Positions 34,061 to 48,900 of a DNA stretch of 64,000 bases are shown here, piece by piece. The notes beneath the pieces are model-generated. The model was not told where the DNA came from. It saw nothing but the letters and a program-made list of their open reading frames with translations, and made no database searches. The DNA comes from Phorcus lineatus (Eukaryota; Mollusca; Gastropoda; Trochida; Trochidae): NCBI GenBank assembly GCA_921293015.1, contig OV121091.1, positions 31,108,839 to 31,172,838 of the forward strand, written 5' to 3'. The position numbers and the translations under genes were made by a program. How positions within the stretch are numbered: the stretch's first letter is position 1; every line of letters starts with the position of its first letter.

Positions 34061-36855
34061 GGGAAACATAAATTGGTTACCATTTTCGCCGCTATTAGGA
34101 AATTTTAAGGGTTTTTAGATATTTGATGGAGTAAATAAACAATAAATCTCTTGCCAACTGCATGCAGAATTCGAAAAATATCAATCAAATTGATTTCATA
34201 CTAATTAATTCCATAATAAAATGTTATATTCCTCAATGTTTACTGGCTATGTCTGAAATTAGAGTGACATCAGATTAAGATAGGAAATCCTATACAAATT
34301 ATGTACACTGTTAAAGCATCCAATCCTTGACCTGTTTCCAAGCACCTCAAGATCAAATCAAAGCTTCAATTCATGGCTCGATTATTGGCAATGTGGTTTT
34401 GGAAATGAATGAGTTTATTAAGGAAACATGTAATACATGAGTAAGTTCACCGTTCAAGTTTATTTCTATATAGCAGCATACATGTATCATCCAACATGAA
34501 TACTAAGTTCTTTTCCGAAACGAATAAACTTTTCATTAAATCAGTTGAAAATTGATTCCCCTTTCAACAAATACTTTAAACGATATTGTTCAACCTACTG
34601 TCCAACGTTGGCGACGCTCTTGAAAACCATCAACAATTCCTACACACGCAATCGCAATCACTACTCACTAGTGGCATTTTCGACCTTTTGAAATCAGTAT
34701 GCACGTGTGGTATGTGTTAAAAGCATTAGTTTGACATGAACATGTATGCAAGGTTTGGTTCTATCATGTGTGTATTTCCCGTTTTTATTTTTGAGTTTTT
34801 GAAAGCCATTTTCACAGCGGATAACTGCAACGAAAGAATGATGCTTTTCGTCAATGACATGTATTAGAGAAAAACAGTGGCAGCTTTGTCCAAGATCACT
34901 TGAAACACCTTCCATTTTTATTAGGGAATTTTCTGAATAAAAGCTACTTTTGTCTAACAATATTTTCGAATGATGCATTGCCTTTTGGGGTGTAGTGTAT
35001 GTATACTTTATTTCGATAAAAAAACGATTTTCTACTTTATTTTTTCCCACTTGCTTTAAATGCATGTTGTTGCTTGGAGAGACACAATGGATGGTTCTCT
35101 GTAAAGGTATTATTTCGTATTTTTAAAAATTTATATTACTCCTGTGTCGATCGGACCTGCGAGACTCTCAAAAGACGTGTTACAAGACGCTTTGGTCTTG
35201 CGTTGAGGAATTTAACAGGCAATAACAGCTCTTAAATTTCAAATTCCCGAGCATGCGCTAGAAGGGACTTCTTTTATCTCAGCGTTATTTAACACATATT
35301 TCCACATCTCATATCCAGCTGCTTCATTGGGTTACTGTTTCATAAAAAGATTTGGTAATTGCAGTAGAGGTATCCCTGTTGAAGGGGTGATTGAGAAGAG
35401 TATCAGCACATGAAGCCTTGTAGACCGAGTATAAAATCCCTTTATTCATTTTTTTGTGATTGATTAAGAAAGTCTCCTAAATGTTCATATTTTCATATTG
35501 ATATTTAAAAATCAGTGACCTTCTCTCTCAATGACAGTCTCATTCTGCTCTCTTAATAACGACTCAACTCTTATCATGTTTTTTAATACCATAACTACGA
35601 AAATAACGGCCAGCGCCCAGTTTACTGATGCATTAAAAGTCAGCCCGTGGAATTTAGAATCTTCTCAGAAATGAAATATGTGGTACTTTACTGAATAATG
35701 TTTTAGAGAGGTAAATTGATGTTAGCTTAATGGATCCTTTGATGTTTTTCTCAATCCTTAGTAATTCATCCATTAATTATTCAAAGTGAAATAACTTTTT
35801 ATTATTTACTTTATTCTTTTCATAGCTTTTCCTTGATGTACTATATATTGATAAACATTTACATTGAATCAAAAAGGATTAAGAATTTATATTATGATAT
35901 CTTTTATTATGCATTCATTTGCCGTCCAGGTGCAATAAATTAACTATTTCTTATGTTTTAGATGGCATAGTTTACATAGGTGATATGAAACGAGCGAGGC
36001 ATTTTGCCAAATGCTTGGGCTAAAATTAGGAGCTAATATATTACGTATATTACTTAAGTATATGTAGTATTTTAACCATTTTTAGGATTTTTTAGCATTT
36101 GCGACAACATTTCCAATATTTGATAGGTATGAAGTCAAATAAAGAAATGAATATTAATGATTATCATCATCATTGATTTAAGAAATTCTTAACAAAATTA
36201 GCAAATAAAAAATTTGAAGATTTAAGCATTACCTATGTCAGTCCTATAGATTTTTTGATACATAGGAGGAAATATTTGTACCTTCATTGTGAATACTTTT
36301 AAATAATCATTATTCTCAATCGACTATGGTTATTATATAGAAATATCCCCGGATGTTCGCGAACCTTCAATGCGAAAGGGAGGATGTCCGTCGCTTACAA
36401 AGTAGTTTCAAACCATTAAAACATATCTTTTTGATTACTTAAAAAGGCGGGGCCAGCAAAGGTAGGCAATAAAATTATCGAGAAGAGGCTACAATGTATC
36501 CAGGAAATTAGCGGATAGTTATCGGACCGTTTATCCTGGATTATCGAGAATGCAATAATGGTTAAATAATTCCAAAAATGTTCAAGCCGTATGTCATAGT
36601 AAATTTGTTCGGATAAATCTCGTGCTCATTAAAAAGTGATGGTAGATTATCCCGCAGGAATGGAAGACAAATACTGACCTGGATGATATAAATTAGATCT
36701 GTACTAGGTTAATTGTGTAACATGAGGTCATGTGCAAGAAGCGTTACGAACCAAATGATTTACCACTGAACACATCCAGTAAATATGTCACAAGTGAAAC
36801 CTCTAAAATAAAATGATGTAATATCATACTTTCATATACTTTCATATACATATCT
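34061..36855. other. Gene-poor stretch
   Basis: No recognised exon. The 123-codon minus frame at 34694-35065 has no domain or splice support. Confidence 0.4.
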
Positions 36856-36858
36856 TTG

Positions 36859-37150
36859 GGGGCGGGATAGCGCAGTGGTTAGCGCGTTCGGCTTTGAATC
36901 CCGCCAGGGGCTCGGCAACCTTGTCTGCAGTAGAGAACTGTTCAACACGCAGTCAGGTTTGGGTGCGATGCTACACTGAAATTCAGCGTAGTGCCACCCA
37001 CGGTTCGCTAGTTCATGCCAAAGCTCGCAGGTTTCACCGCAATGCATAGCCACAATGGTGTTGCGGGCTTTCTCCCTGCAATTATACTAGCAGCCGCGAT
37101 ATAAGTGAAATAATCATTAAACCGGCGTTAAACACCAATTCACCTCACCT
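36859..37150 (+). mobile_element. SINE family 1, copy with intact 5' end
   Basis: The head starts GGGGCGGGATAGCGCAGTGG and continues TTAGCGCGTTCGGCTT (box A present), then jumps to TGAATCCCGCCAGGGGCTCG: about 17 bp spanning most of box B is missing compared with the head at 52919. The body and the tail (GGCGTTAAACACC, CACCTCACCT) match the 15703 copy. ACATATCTTTGG before the element and ACATATATTTGG shortly after may be an imperfect target duplication. Confidence 0.85.
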
Positions 37151-40100
37151 ATACATGTACATATATTTGGATAAACAAATGAAATTTATTGAAACCTCCC
37201 TTTATTTAGGTGCTATGAAAGTAGCAATGAGAAAGTTTAGTCCATCTCGTTTAGATAAGCTTTTAAAATAGGTCGAATTGGCATCGTGTCCTAGATTTAA
37301 TTTATTTTAGACAGTATTAAACATTGAAAAGATAGCTCTTTGAGTAATTAGTTTTAATTTTATATTTTATATTTTTTTTATCATCAAAAGAGTCAATTTC
37401 CCTTCAAAACTTTAAAATCATAAAACCATAATTGTTTATTCTTGTCTGTTATCTTCTTTCTTTGAGTCATTCAATCTGTTGTGCCAAAAAATTTCCTCAT
37501 TCTTGATATTTCTGTAAAACGTCTATCGATTTGGGAATAAAGTTCATATTGATCTTATCTTTAAAATTGCTTAATGTTGTTTGGCAAATTGAATTTGACA
37601 ACCTTATCGAATTAAGTGCCACATTGGGAATACATTTTTGATAATTGGATTTCATTGCCAGGGCATAAGTATTCCCGTTGTCAGATTTCAGTATTATACA
37701 CGGATCTTTTATAGAGGTCATTAATGTCATTATAGCTATAGTGTCATCTTAAATCAAAGAATTTTTACAAAAATATAATTAATCTTTTAAAACTCATGTT
37801 TTAAATGCTAAATGTATTATAAATTCTTTACCATGATTATTTATTGACTGAATGTAATCCATTTATATTGGATTAAGCAAATGTGTTTTGGCGAGAAATA
37901 AAAAGTGTCTATATTTTAGATTAATGACAGCGTTGTTGTATATGTAGGTTTATTTTAAGCTGAAATATTACGCTAAGTACAAAAAGAAACTGTGCATCTA
38001 AAATAATCCCCCTATATCTTTAAGGAATAGACATATTGTTTAAACATTATTTAGAAAAACTTTGTTATGAACACATCGAATTGTTTGTTATGAACTTCTC
38101 GAGAAAATCACGCACATCATGCGTGAGAATTCATTACCATGTGATATGCACGTGCAACAATACATCACGAATTCACATCATCTAGGAGATCTAGAGGGAA
38201 ATACTGTTTTTAAAGAATAATGGTTAACTGCAATTTGATACATCAATTAAATCGATAACTGAAATTTACAAAAAAAAGCGTTTCGTATAAATAATTACCT
38301 AGTGACCTAGTTTTTATCCCAAATTATATATGACAGCATGGTGAGCTTTCCTAAAATAGATTAAATGAAATAAAGATTTCACTTTTGATACGGACACGCG
38401 AATGTTGTAGTTGAACATTTGATTAAAAAGTTTTTCTGCAAATAAACCAATCATTTCAACGTAAACATATGAAACCTACATTGTACACTAACAATTATAT
38501 TACTTAATAAAAAATCTTTGAAAATGTATCCAATTAAATCCGGTACAATAGATTATTAAAGAAACGTAAATCAATATCATCCAAAGAATATTACTATCTC
38601 TATTTGCACCTTAATTACAATCATTTGTCATATTGGTAAAGCTTTAGTCGTGTTCCATTTCAAAATGTCAACACTAAAATATATATAACGTCCTGCCAAA
38701 ATTTCTCTTTCAAATATCCATTCAATGGTATGAGTGACACAAAAGGCGTTTAAAAGATTGACAATAGTGCTATTTTACCTTCGTTTAAACAACAAACAAA
38801 TTGATTCCCAATCGAAATTAAACGAACCTGTTTATAAGCAGAATGGTTTTTCAGAACATTACATTCGGAAATCAACGTTTTTGTTTAACTACTATATAGT
38901 GAAAGGCATCTGAAATGTTTATTTGAGAAAATGGAATGTTTCATAAAATTTATCAAGAAATAAGAAACGTTTCTATTTATGTTTTTATGAAAATATTTTT
39001 TACTTTTAAAGAAGTCTGGAAAATCACAACTTCACATTTTTTCAATATCTAAAATGCATATACATAACTTAATTACATAATCTGATTCTCTATTAATTGA
39101 AAGTAAAACGTGTATATATATACGTGTATATTTTATATAACTCCCCATAAATATTTTTAAAAATATATGAAACTTCTTAACCTCTACTATGCCTGGAGTA
39201 GAAAGGTACTTGAAATATATCATCCTATAAAGAATACAGATGGGAATTGAAAAGTTAATCATTCAGTTAGAAAGCGAATGATAAACGTTCACCGTTGGTC
39301 AATGTTATGGGCCCATTTGTGGACATCTTTGCATAGGAAAGCCTTCCATGTAATAAGGAAATATATTAGGTGCAGCAACTAAGAAAAAAGATTAAAAAGC
39401 AATGAGGTGTATGTCGGATAGCTTCAGGAGGTTTTTTCTCATTTTCTTTGCACCAAATGATCGAGCATGTGATTGATAGGTCTGTAATATTAGGACCGAG
39501 ATTTCTCGCAGTCGAAGAGTTTATCAGTCAGTGCGTACTAGGTCGTATTTAAGAAGCATTAAACTAGGAGCTTAACTGTTCACATCGTATGGTCGTCCAT
39601 TGTGGTTAAGTGGTTGACTTGCATCAGTTTTCTTTAATATTAATGGCAAAGTTTGTACTTTTTATGTACAAAAATCTTTCCCTAAAATAAAACAATTAAA
39701 AAAACATATGCTGATTTTGACGATACTGTGTTATACTTTAAAGAAGTACTCATTTCATTTAATATGATATTAAATCACATAATGACATGGATTTTAAAAT
39801 AACATTAGTCAAATGGATGGATTAAGTTGGTATGTGATACCTTCTCACAAATTTTTAACATATATTTGCTATAATTATTTTAGAATTTAACGTTGATAAA
39901 GGTCAAACACTTTCACTGAAATAACAAAAGTGCCAAGTAGTGCATTTGAATTTTTATCTTGATCCCTTTCACAGTTATCTAGAAATACTTGAATGTTCTC
40001 ATTTAAATAACTTTGTAATTGCGAAATAAAAAATCTTTCTCCGAAAAACTTTGAGCGTATTTCTAGCTTGTCGGTCAACGAGGCTATTTTTTTGGGAATC

Positions 40101-43100
40101 GGCGTGAAATTGCTTTCCTTGTGGAAATTGCAGTTTTAATGGCTTCCAATATTATTGTCAGTGTGACAAATGACTAAAAATGATTATAAAAGTAATTACC
40201 TGCAACTGATACAAGTGGTTTACTGAAAATAGCGCCAAACCGACCCTTCATACAAGAAAATCGGCTCTACGAATAGGTTCATGGAGAATATAACTCTTTC
40301 AATTATTATATTTCTTTTGACGGATGGTATGTTGTAATTCAGTTTTAACACTTTGCAATGAAGATTACAAAATGAGAAAATACCTGTAACAAATAAGATA
40401 CCTATTTCATACTAGGGACCGTTGACAACTAGCAACAGTATTTTAAGGGTACAGTATTTTTCTAGATAAGTAAGAGTAAACGTTTAAAAATAGAGTAATA
40501 ATGCTACTCAGATCTTCACAATCTGACATTACTTATCCCAATACACCCAAATAAGAAGACTTTAACCTTAACTTATGTACCTGCTAATGAACCAAATGCA
40601 CTTTGAGGTCTAGATAAGCGCAAATACACAACATATTATTAGAAGGAAACTTTCGTAGTTCCGACAGTAATGACGTCATTTCAAGATGCCTATGATATCA
40701 GTCTCCGGTTGATGATTGATGGACAAGTGAGCACAGTAGGTAACAAACTAGTTCCATGATCATCGAATGGGTTCTTCTCATTCCCCTTCTTTAAAAAAAC
40801 AGGATAGAGGACCATGAAGTTACCAAGTTACAGAGTTGAATATCTTTTAAGATGTGTCTATTGAATGATGTCCATGTTCGATTACACGGCACTAAAAGCT
40901 ACAAATTTGCGCAAAAAGCGCTTAATAACAACTCACTCATTCACTCAATACTTTTAATATACAAACAAGACTTTTTGAATTTTCAGAAATTTTCAAAGCC
41001 TAGCTCATCGTTTCGAGTACACGTAGTATTGCAAAGTCACCTGGGCCGTCCACTTTTGAATTTGGGGATGTTTATATGTAATGTTACTTAAATGTTCAAC
41101 AGATCAAAATCTAAGGCACTTCATGATTACAGAAAGGTTCTCATAACTCTTAAAGATACTTATGAACTCTTTTAGAATAGATCCAAAGACTTTTTATATC
41201 TAATAATTCATAATTTCCCTATTGCCATTTATTTGATGTAATGACTCACATATAGCGCCGTCATAATATACACTAAATTATTTTGAGTTACAGCTTGGGG
41301 CTATCATATATATTTTGACACGGGCTACTGATCTAGTATCCAGTAACGACTATGTCTTGTTTTATCACATCAGTGACACATTATATAGATTTATTGTCCG
41401 TTTCTGGAAGAACAATGCCATTTAGGTCCTTGTGGCATCGTTTCATTCGTACTTATATTTCATACTTCTTCCTCTATTTACCTGTATATTCAGTGTTGTG
41501 ATTACAAACAGCATTTAGCATACAAACGAAAACGTCACCTTCATCTTGCCTGAATAAGCTTTAAATTCAACTTGCTTCGATTAAAATGAAAGAAAAGAAA
41601 ATGTCAAGAATACTGAAACTATCAAATGACACCTTTTCAGTAAGTTGATGATATTCCGAGTTTTAAGAAAGTATGTTGCATACAAATGTATTTGTTGAGT
41701 TCTGCTCCGAATTGAAAAAGCAAATGATCCTTTTTTTTCAGAAATCTTAAAATCTTAAAAGGAACAAATTATGTAGTGGTAAGTAAGCACGGGCCACTAT
41801 TAAATTCTGATATAATGTTCTAAAAAGAATAATATTCTAAATATGATGATATTCTAATACAATATTCTAAATGCTGAATTTGTAATATTTTTATATAATA
41901 TTGTAAATACTAAACATAAATACACATAGCAAATGACATTAAGCTGAACAGAAGAGCTTTAATAGGAATTCTATCTATATAAGATTAACAGGATTTCAAT
42001 ATACTATTGATCAATCAGATATACAAAATTAATCACAGTCTTTCAAAGCACAATTAACATAACAAATGAGTCTACATATTGTACACTGAAACATACACAA
42101 TCAATCATTAAAAGCCAAGAAAATAATTATTCACAATATTGTGATTCATAATATTTTGATTAACGAGTTCAAACGATCTGTCTCGCAAATTGCAATTACA
42201 GAAACATGGGGAAAGGTCTAAAACACATAATTCTGAACATCTGTACACAGATTGCATGTGTTTCAAATTCAAAAGTTACGATGTTTCCACAATATATAAA
42301 TAAATATCGTTTTTTTAAAAAGTGTTACTACGTTTTTATCAGGTTGACCCAAAATAAAAAAGAGTCTGTATTGCAGAGTTTACTTTGCTTCATTTACGGT
42401 TTCAAGTAAATCACCAGAATGACTCTTAGATACTAGTAATTACTTTTATGAAATAATATTTCCGTAACTTGTAGCATTGTCATCAATGATGAAAGTCTGA
42501 AAACAATTCCTCAAATATATAAAGCATCCTTACAGTTAACAGAAAGAGCCAATTTATCAGAAGTTGCTGACAAGATCTAGAGTAATCAGTTGAATATATA
42601 TCCGAACCCAACGGTCATAATTCTATTATTCGTAACATGTATCTTTGTTATAATAAATGAAAAAGTCCTAATTTAAAAAAAAAACAGATCTTTTTTCAGA
42701 AATCCTTAAATCGCATAAGGCATAACTTCTGGCGTGGGTAACACGAGATAAACATATGCAAAGTTTCAGAGAGATATCAATTTATACGATATGAGATAAA
42801 TTCAAGTCTTGTTATCGTGGAATAACTATAAACCTTCAAGGAGCAAACAATACTCATACTCATTTCAGACACCTACTTTGGTGTTCCGTGTGCGAATAGG
42901 ATCAACATCAGGGTGGAATGCCTATTTCCTTTACTATTTACCTCTTCTTCGTCGACTGACATTGGAATTCCCATGATTAATTTTGATATATGCCCCTGGT
43001 AAAGCTTATCTAAAGCAAAAAAATGATTACGTTTAAGTTTAAACGATTAACTAGCATTCGTGTGAATTGTACGTATTATTTCAGCTTCGGCAGAAACCTC

Positions 43101-43218
43101 CGAATGTTGTTGGATTTTCATTTGAAACTGTTGTCACGTTTTGGGCATTTTAGGCTTAATATTTGAGATGTTTTGAATCGATATCTTTGAAATTGATGTT
43201 TACTCACGTATGAAAAAG
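37151..43218. other. Long gene-poor stretch
   Basis: Six kilobases of AT-rich DNA with only short chance frames and no repeat family recognised. A single CRE palindrome (TGACGTCA) lies at 40671-40678. Confidence 0.4.
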
Positions 43219-43257
43219 CCCCCCCCCCCCCCCACCCCCCACCCCCCCCCTCCCCCC
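43219..43257. repeat. Interrupted poly-C tract
   Basis: About 39 bases, nearly all C with a few A or T interruptions. The length may be unreliable because such tracts are prone to sequencing error. Confidence 0.9.
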
Positions 43258-45537
43258 TAACTCCCGAACCCCACACCTAAAAAAAATTGTGAAAATTACG
43301 TTTTTTCTCTTTAAAGACATAAGAGTTTTGATACAGATTTATATTCTGACCACTGATCTTGAGAGGAGCGAAATAGCTTTAATTGAATGAAAAGTAGTTA
43401 AAACATTCCAAAACCTACGGCCATATTGGTATCATATGTACAGCCTCTTGAAAAATGTGCCTGTCACTTAGTACAATAAACACACCTATGTTGATAATAA
43501 CCACATCTAAGTTCACCATTTTTAATTTATAACAGCAGTTGATAAAGCATTCAACCGTCAGTCATGTGTGTCACAATATCACAAACATCTTAAGCTCGTG
43601 TTCGGTCATGTGGTGAACAATAACTGAGGAAACTCCCCAAGGAATCCCAAATACACTTGGTTGCTCTTTTAATCATGAAGTTTACGGCTGTTGCACCTAA
43701 CATATTCCTTCAAAAGATTTATGCATTTGTTTATAAAACAATTTGTTATGCTCAGAAACACTGACTGAAAGTGTCATATTACATCATCAATCACTTATGT
43801 TAAAAATACAGCGCTCCATCATGAAATTTGTATTTTGGGTATTGCTAAATCAAACAAGTTCAGCATAACATGACTTGTCTGTAGATAATGTTTAAAGGAG
43901 TTAAATTTTGATTGTAAAAAGAAAAGATCTTGCATACGTGAATTTTTGCAACAAAATATGTTGTAATTAGTGGATTATTGAACTTATGTGTACATTATTT
44001 TGGAATGCATTGCAGAGATTTTCTCATATATTCGACTTGTAAAAGCCCTCAATAGACAAAATTGAATACCATGTTTAAGGTGTCATCATATTTTATATTT
44101 CTATCTTTTGAAATCGTCTTGCTGTTTTCATCAAAGCTGTACAAATTAGCACTTAACTTACTTTTTCATTTTGGTTCTTTATGGATAATTCTTTTGAATC
44201 AATATATGAAGGGGGCATATTTACACTGGATACTCAAAGGATAGAGACATAGGACGCCAGAAATAATTCTGCCATTAAGGCACTGGGTCAAACTACTAAA
44301 TCTCAGATCATCTTATTTTTCAAAACATATATGTTGAATACTTTTTTGACAAATTTCCGGCAGCTACAGTAAGTATTTGTCACTTTATGATAATTTTACG
44401 TTGTTTCACTTGATTATTTAAAAAGGATAATTCGGATACATTACCACGGTTTTGCAGACATCCAAGCCAATTGGGTCACTGGAGGAATATGAGTATCATT
44501 TAAAGAAAGTGATAACAATAGCTTGGTCCTTCACCATCTCAATATATGTGCATTTTTGTAAAATTTAGTTCAATAAGTGTAAAGTAAAGGTATTTTCGCT
44601 CTCAAATTTAAAATTTCAGGGCACATGGACACATGCGCTCAGTTAAGCTTTCTTTCGATTACACTTATGATAAAAGGATAATAGTTTCCTCACGTGAAGA
44701 AAGGTTCTGTGTTAGAAAGAAACACCGGATGGTTCCCAATTGATTAAACTTCTTTAAAACGATAAATGAATTTCGAGCAGTGCATCGGTCTTTTCAAGTA
44801 CCATATATCTCTATCATCATGTTTCACAAATTAATGACTGTCTACTTAAGAGAATTTAAAAGATATCAATTACAGAATCGTGTTAAAAGGCTTCCTAAAC
44901 CACCATGTTATTCCCAATCAATGCACCATTTTTTGGGGTAAAATATGTTTGAAGTGGAAATCTGGATTTGGCAAGTTGCATTTTCAGATATTTCACTTCA
45001 AAATTATCACCTTTGAGAGAAGTAATTTCTTTTTTTATATATCAATTAATCTTAACTGTTGGATATCGGTTAAAATATTTCTTTAAAAGGTAATCCTTTA
45101 GTTTAAAATTGAAATTTGTCATTAAAACATAAAGAAACGGACATATTTGGTTAATGATTTTGAAAACCAAGACAAAATTTCACATGGTAAAGTATTGCAG
45201 GTCGAGGTATAAGAGACGTGACAACTTGTCCATACAGCGTCAAGAAAAAACTATTGTGGTTGTGTAGTGAAGGACCACTAAAACCCGTTTAATTTAATCT
45301 GTTCTATTTTTTATGTAGGGTTTCGTAAATAGAAAATATGATCGTTTACAGACTAACTTTTCTACGAGGAATGCTGCATGTCCTTATACTCATCACAGAT
45401 TTGACACAAAGGATATATACAAAACATGAAGCCCAACCTAATTCAAAATACTTTATCTTCGCTAGGTCTTGTCTGACGTCACTGAGGAGGACACACTGGT
45501 CCGACGAAAGTTGTTTACAGCGAAACACTTTGATTGG
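43258..45537. other. Gene-poor stretch
   Basis: Nothing recognised. Confidence 0.45.
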
Positions 45538-45544
45538 CCAGGCA

Positions 45545-45971
45545 GCCATTGCTTCCAACAGAAGTTGCTCCGTCATAAATTCCTATACAACCTCTGTCTT
45601 AAAACGAAGGTTTCTCGGGCTTCAGGCAGTTCCCTCTACCGGCGCAATATTGCAAGTTAAACTACCTGGCTATATTTCAGCCAATAAAAACAGCGAATGC
45701 ATGAATAACATATTTGTTGTCACATAGGCCTATGCAATGATGCAGCCGTGACAAAGACAATTCAAAGTGCAAGGTGCAAATTCGAATAAGGTGTAGCTTT
45801 TGGAAAGCTTACGGAAATAACTTAGGCGATTTGAATGGTACATTTTGAAACGGCGTCGCTGATTGCACAACTAACAATCAGCATTCTACATTTCGTGCCC
45901 CAGAAACCTTCGTATTAAAACAGAGGTTGCATAGGAATTTATGACGGAGCAACCTCTGTGGGGAGAGAATG
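45545..45971 (+). mobile_element. 430-bp TIR element family, full-length copy with likely target duplication
   Basis: Both TIRs are present: GCTCCGTCATAAATTCCTAT and CAACCTCTGTCTTAAAACGA on the left; TCGTATTAAAACAGAGGTTG and AATTTATGACGGAGCAACC on the right. The interior matches the 33384 copy throughout. CCAGGCA occurs at 45538-45544 and again at 45972-45978, consistent with a 7-bp target duplication. The 129-codon frame at 45338-45727 runs through the element and is not a gene. Confidence 0.9.
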
Positions 45972-45978
45972 CCAGGCA

Positions 45979-48900
45979 TCATATCATATATAATATATAT
46001 GGCGGAGGACACTGGCGGATCCAGGAATTTTTAAAGGAGTGGGATTTCAGGTTAAAGGGGTGACAAAATGTTGTACATTGTGTGTTATCAATATGATGCT
46101 TTGTTTTGCGTTGAATTTGTGTTAGTGTTAGGCACACCACGTGTGAGGAATACATTGTGGTTTTGAGGAGTAACTAATTTCCACAGCGTTTCAGTTATTT
46201 ACTGCTTGTCCCATCGCGCCTCAAAGGTCCCGTAATACCGTAATGAACAAGTGTCATTGCAGGTTTTACATGAATACTTAAATATGATGTTATATGACGT
46301 CATGTTAAGGTTGGGTTATACAAATGTATTACAATAAACAGCGAGAAATACTACAGATAGAAATTGACGGCCTGACAGAATGTTGATGGCTCAACATGAT
46401 TTTTCAAACTGCAAAACTGTATATCTCTGTATCTTGTTTTAAGCTTTATAAACCTCGGCCTGCAGTCCAAATTCGATGATCTCTTTATAGTTGATTCAGA
46501 AACATGCTCGAAAGGGATTTTCTAACCGTCGAGTGCTATTTTAAGAATTCGAGATTTCCATTGGTAATATATTATTTCAACATTAGACACACTATTTATT
46601 CGCACGCTATGAAGTTCCTTTCATATACATAATGGAGCACACAGTTATTCATTTCAATGGAATCGTGCATTGAAGTCTTTTCTTACCACAAGTTGTTTAT
46701 ACGTTCAGTTGGGGTTTGTTCAGTAGTAAGAAAACTATTTTCAAACAATTCACGCCGGGAGAGAATGTATTTTCTACTGATTCCTTTCTTTTCTTCATAA
46801 CTATCAAATGTTCCTTCTTCGCGGAATGTTAAATTGTCATGGTATCTTTTACAAATGGTACAATCTTAGTGACAGCAAATGTTGATATAAATGGAGTTTA
46901 TCTAAAAACTGCTACCTGCATATAGGCGTAAAGGATTTAGTGAAGATGAGTAAACGTCTTGGCCTTTGTTTTTCATTTATGACTTCATCTTTTGCGTGTA
47001 AATCGACTATTACGCTAATCGTTGACAAGCAAGTAATAAGTTACTGTAATGTTAATGATTGAGGATAAACGTTTGTACCAAACTGACAGTATGATTTCTG
47101 GTGAACAGACTTCAACTCGCCTACATTTCTGCAACTTTACAAAGAGTCTAACATCAATTTTGCCTTTTGGGTAAACCTGCCAACAACAAAGAGTTAACAC
47201 GGCCAGCAAACAATATCACATCAAGACATAGATTCGCTACATTTCCACATGATAACAATGTCATCTATTGTATTGGTGACTTGCCAAAGAACGACCTCGA
47301 TGCACTTATATTATCATTCATTACTAATTAATGACCACATTGCAGATACATTCATTGTATTGCTACCTTAAATTTCATCTTCGAATCCCTTGGTTATGAT
47401 CTCCAAAGTGATTGAAAAATAACGATCGAGGATAAGTGTATCTCCTATAGATTGACTTTTACTGTGCTCTACACCAACTCTAAAGCGTGTAACTATCACT
47501 GAATAATACTCTGTAAATAGCGACCCTAAGCAGGCAATAAACACACGCGTGAACGGGTTACTGTCTAGATTGAAAGCATTGAAGATGTCGTCCTACACTA
47601 ATACCATGTTGACAGACATGTCATTAAGCTATCTTGCTTACAGCCCTCAAAATGAATGCAGGACAACTAGTGAGACACATTAAGTTGCCTGTCTTTTTGT
47701 AAAAGAAATTGACGTCAGACGCAATCAGTAAAGTATTCAAGTCATATATCAAGTGGTGTCATTACGAAATATCTGTAGGTTTCTTGCATGTTCTTTCATG
47801 GACGATGGGAAATTGTAAACAGTCAAATCAAACAGAATATGTTCATTCTGAAAAGCCACAGGCCTGTAGCGCAAAGTACATTTCTACATTTTTAGGTAGT
47901 AGCACATTCTTTCTGAACATTTGAACACATGAAGTTTTGTAAATATATATGAACAACTTTTCTAGAGGTGATTTACTGGTGTTCTTCATCAATGATATAA
48001 ACTTATAAGATTCAGTGTGCTCATGGAAATATTTCTTCATGTACATAATTCTTAACGATGCATACATGTAAAAACTTCAGCATCTGTGCCACACGGACCA
48101 TTCATTATGTGAATACTTAATACTTAGCATAGGTTAAGAAGACTATTTCAAAAACCATTAACAAATTTAATAGGCAAGCGATGTAACCTTTTGGGCATCC
48201 TCGGTCCATGCATTATCACGTACTTTTTAATAACTCAACCTTTTTCAACGATTCAATTGTAAATGAATTGACCCAACATGAAAAGCCTCGGTGAACACTT
48301 CTCAATTATTATTTTCTCTTTTGTTTAAATTTTGGTAGATGTGTGCAGATGTGAGAAAGTATTTAGACTTAGTGGCCCTGTAACCCAAAACAGAGACAAC
48401 AGAGGTCGCGCACTGATGTTACGAATACATTTTCTGTTTCTCCTTGCTAACGTTAATTCATAAAGCTCAAAAAGATTAGCCAGAAACCTTGGCAGATTGA
48501 ATAATAAATGGTATATAGTCGACTTTCGAATATCAAATAAGCTCCAACGTGTCACTCAACTAATCAATCTACATGTACTAAACCACAAGCAAAAGTGAAG
48601 ATTTGGAGTATTTGAAGGTTTGTAGTTTTTTTCGCCTCCTCCCCTCTACCCTCGCCAACTCATATGTCAGCTGATCATGATTCCTAATAAAAGAGCTTCC
48701 AGAGTTATTACCGTTAGATGATTTATGTTTTCCTTATGTATAAAAAGTTATACTATATAGGTCAAAGTAAATGTATAACACCTTTAAATGCTTCTAATTA
48801 TTGAGATAAAACTTCGATAGTAATGAAATAGGAGGGATTTTCTAGTTTTATTTCATCTCATATATCAGACGTAAGTAGTCAATGGGATGTCATGACTAAA

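Noticed and set aside
34694-35065. 123-codon minus-strand frame
   Set aside because: No family resemblance and composition like the flanking non-coding DNA.
45338-45727. 129-codon frame, with overlapping frames at 45346-45660
   Set aside because: Much of it is the TIR element at 45545, whose other copies have no conserved frame.
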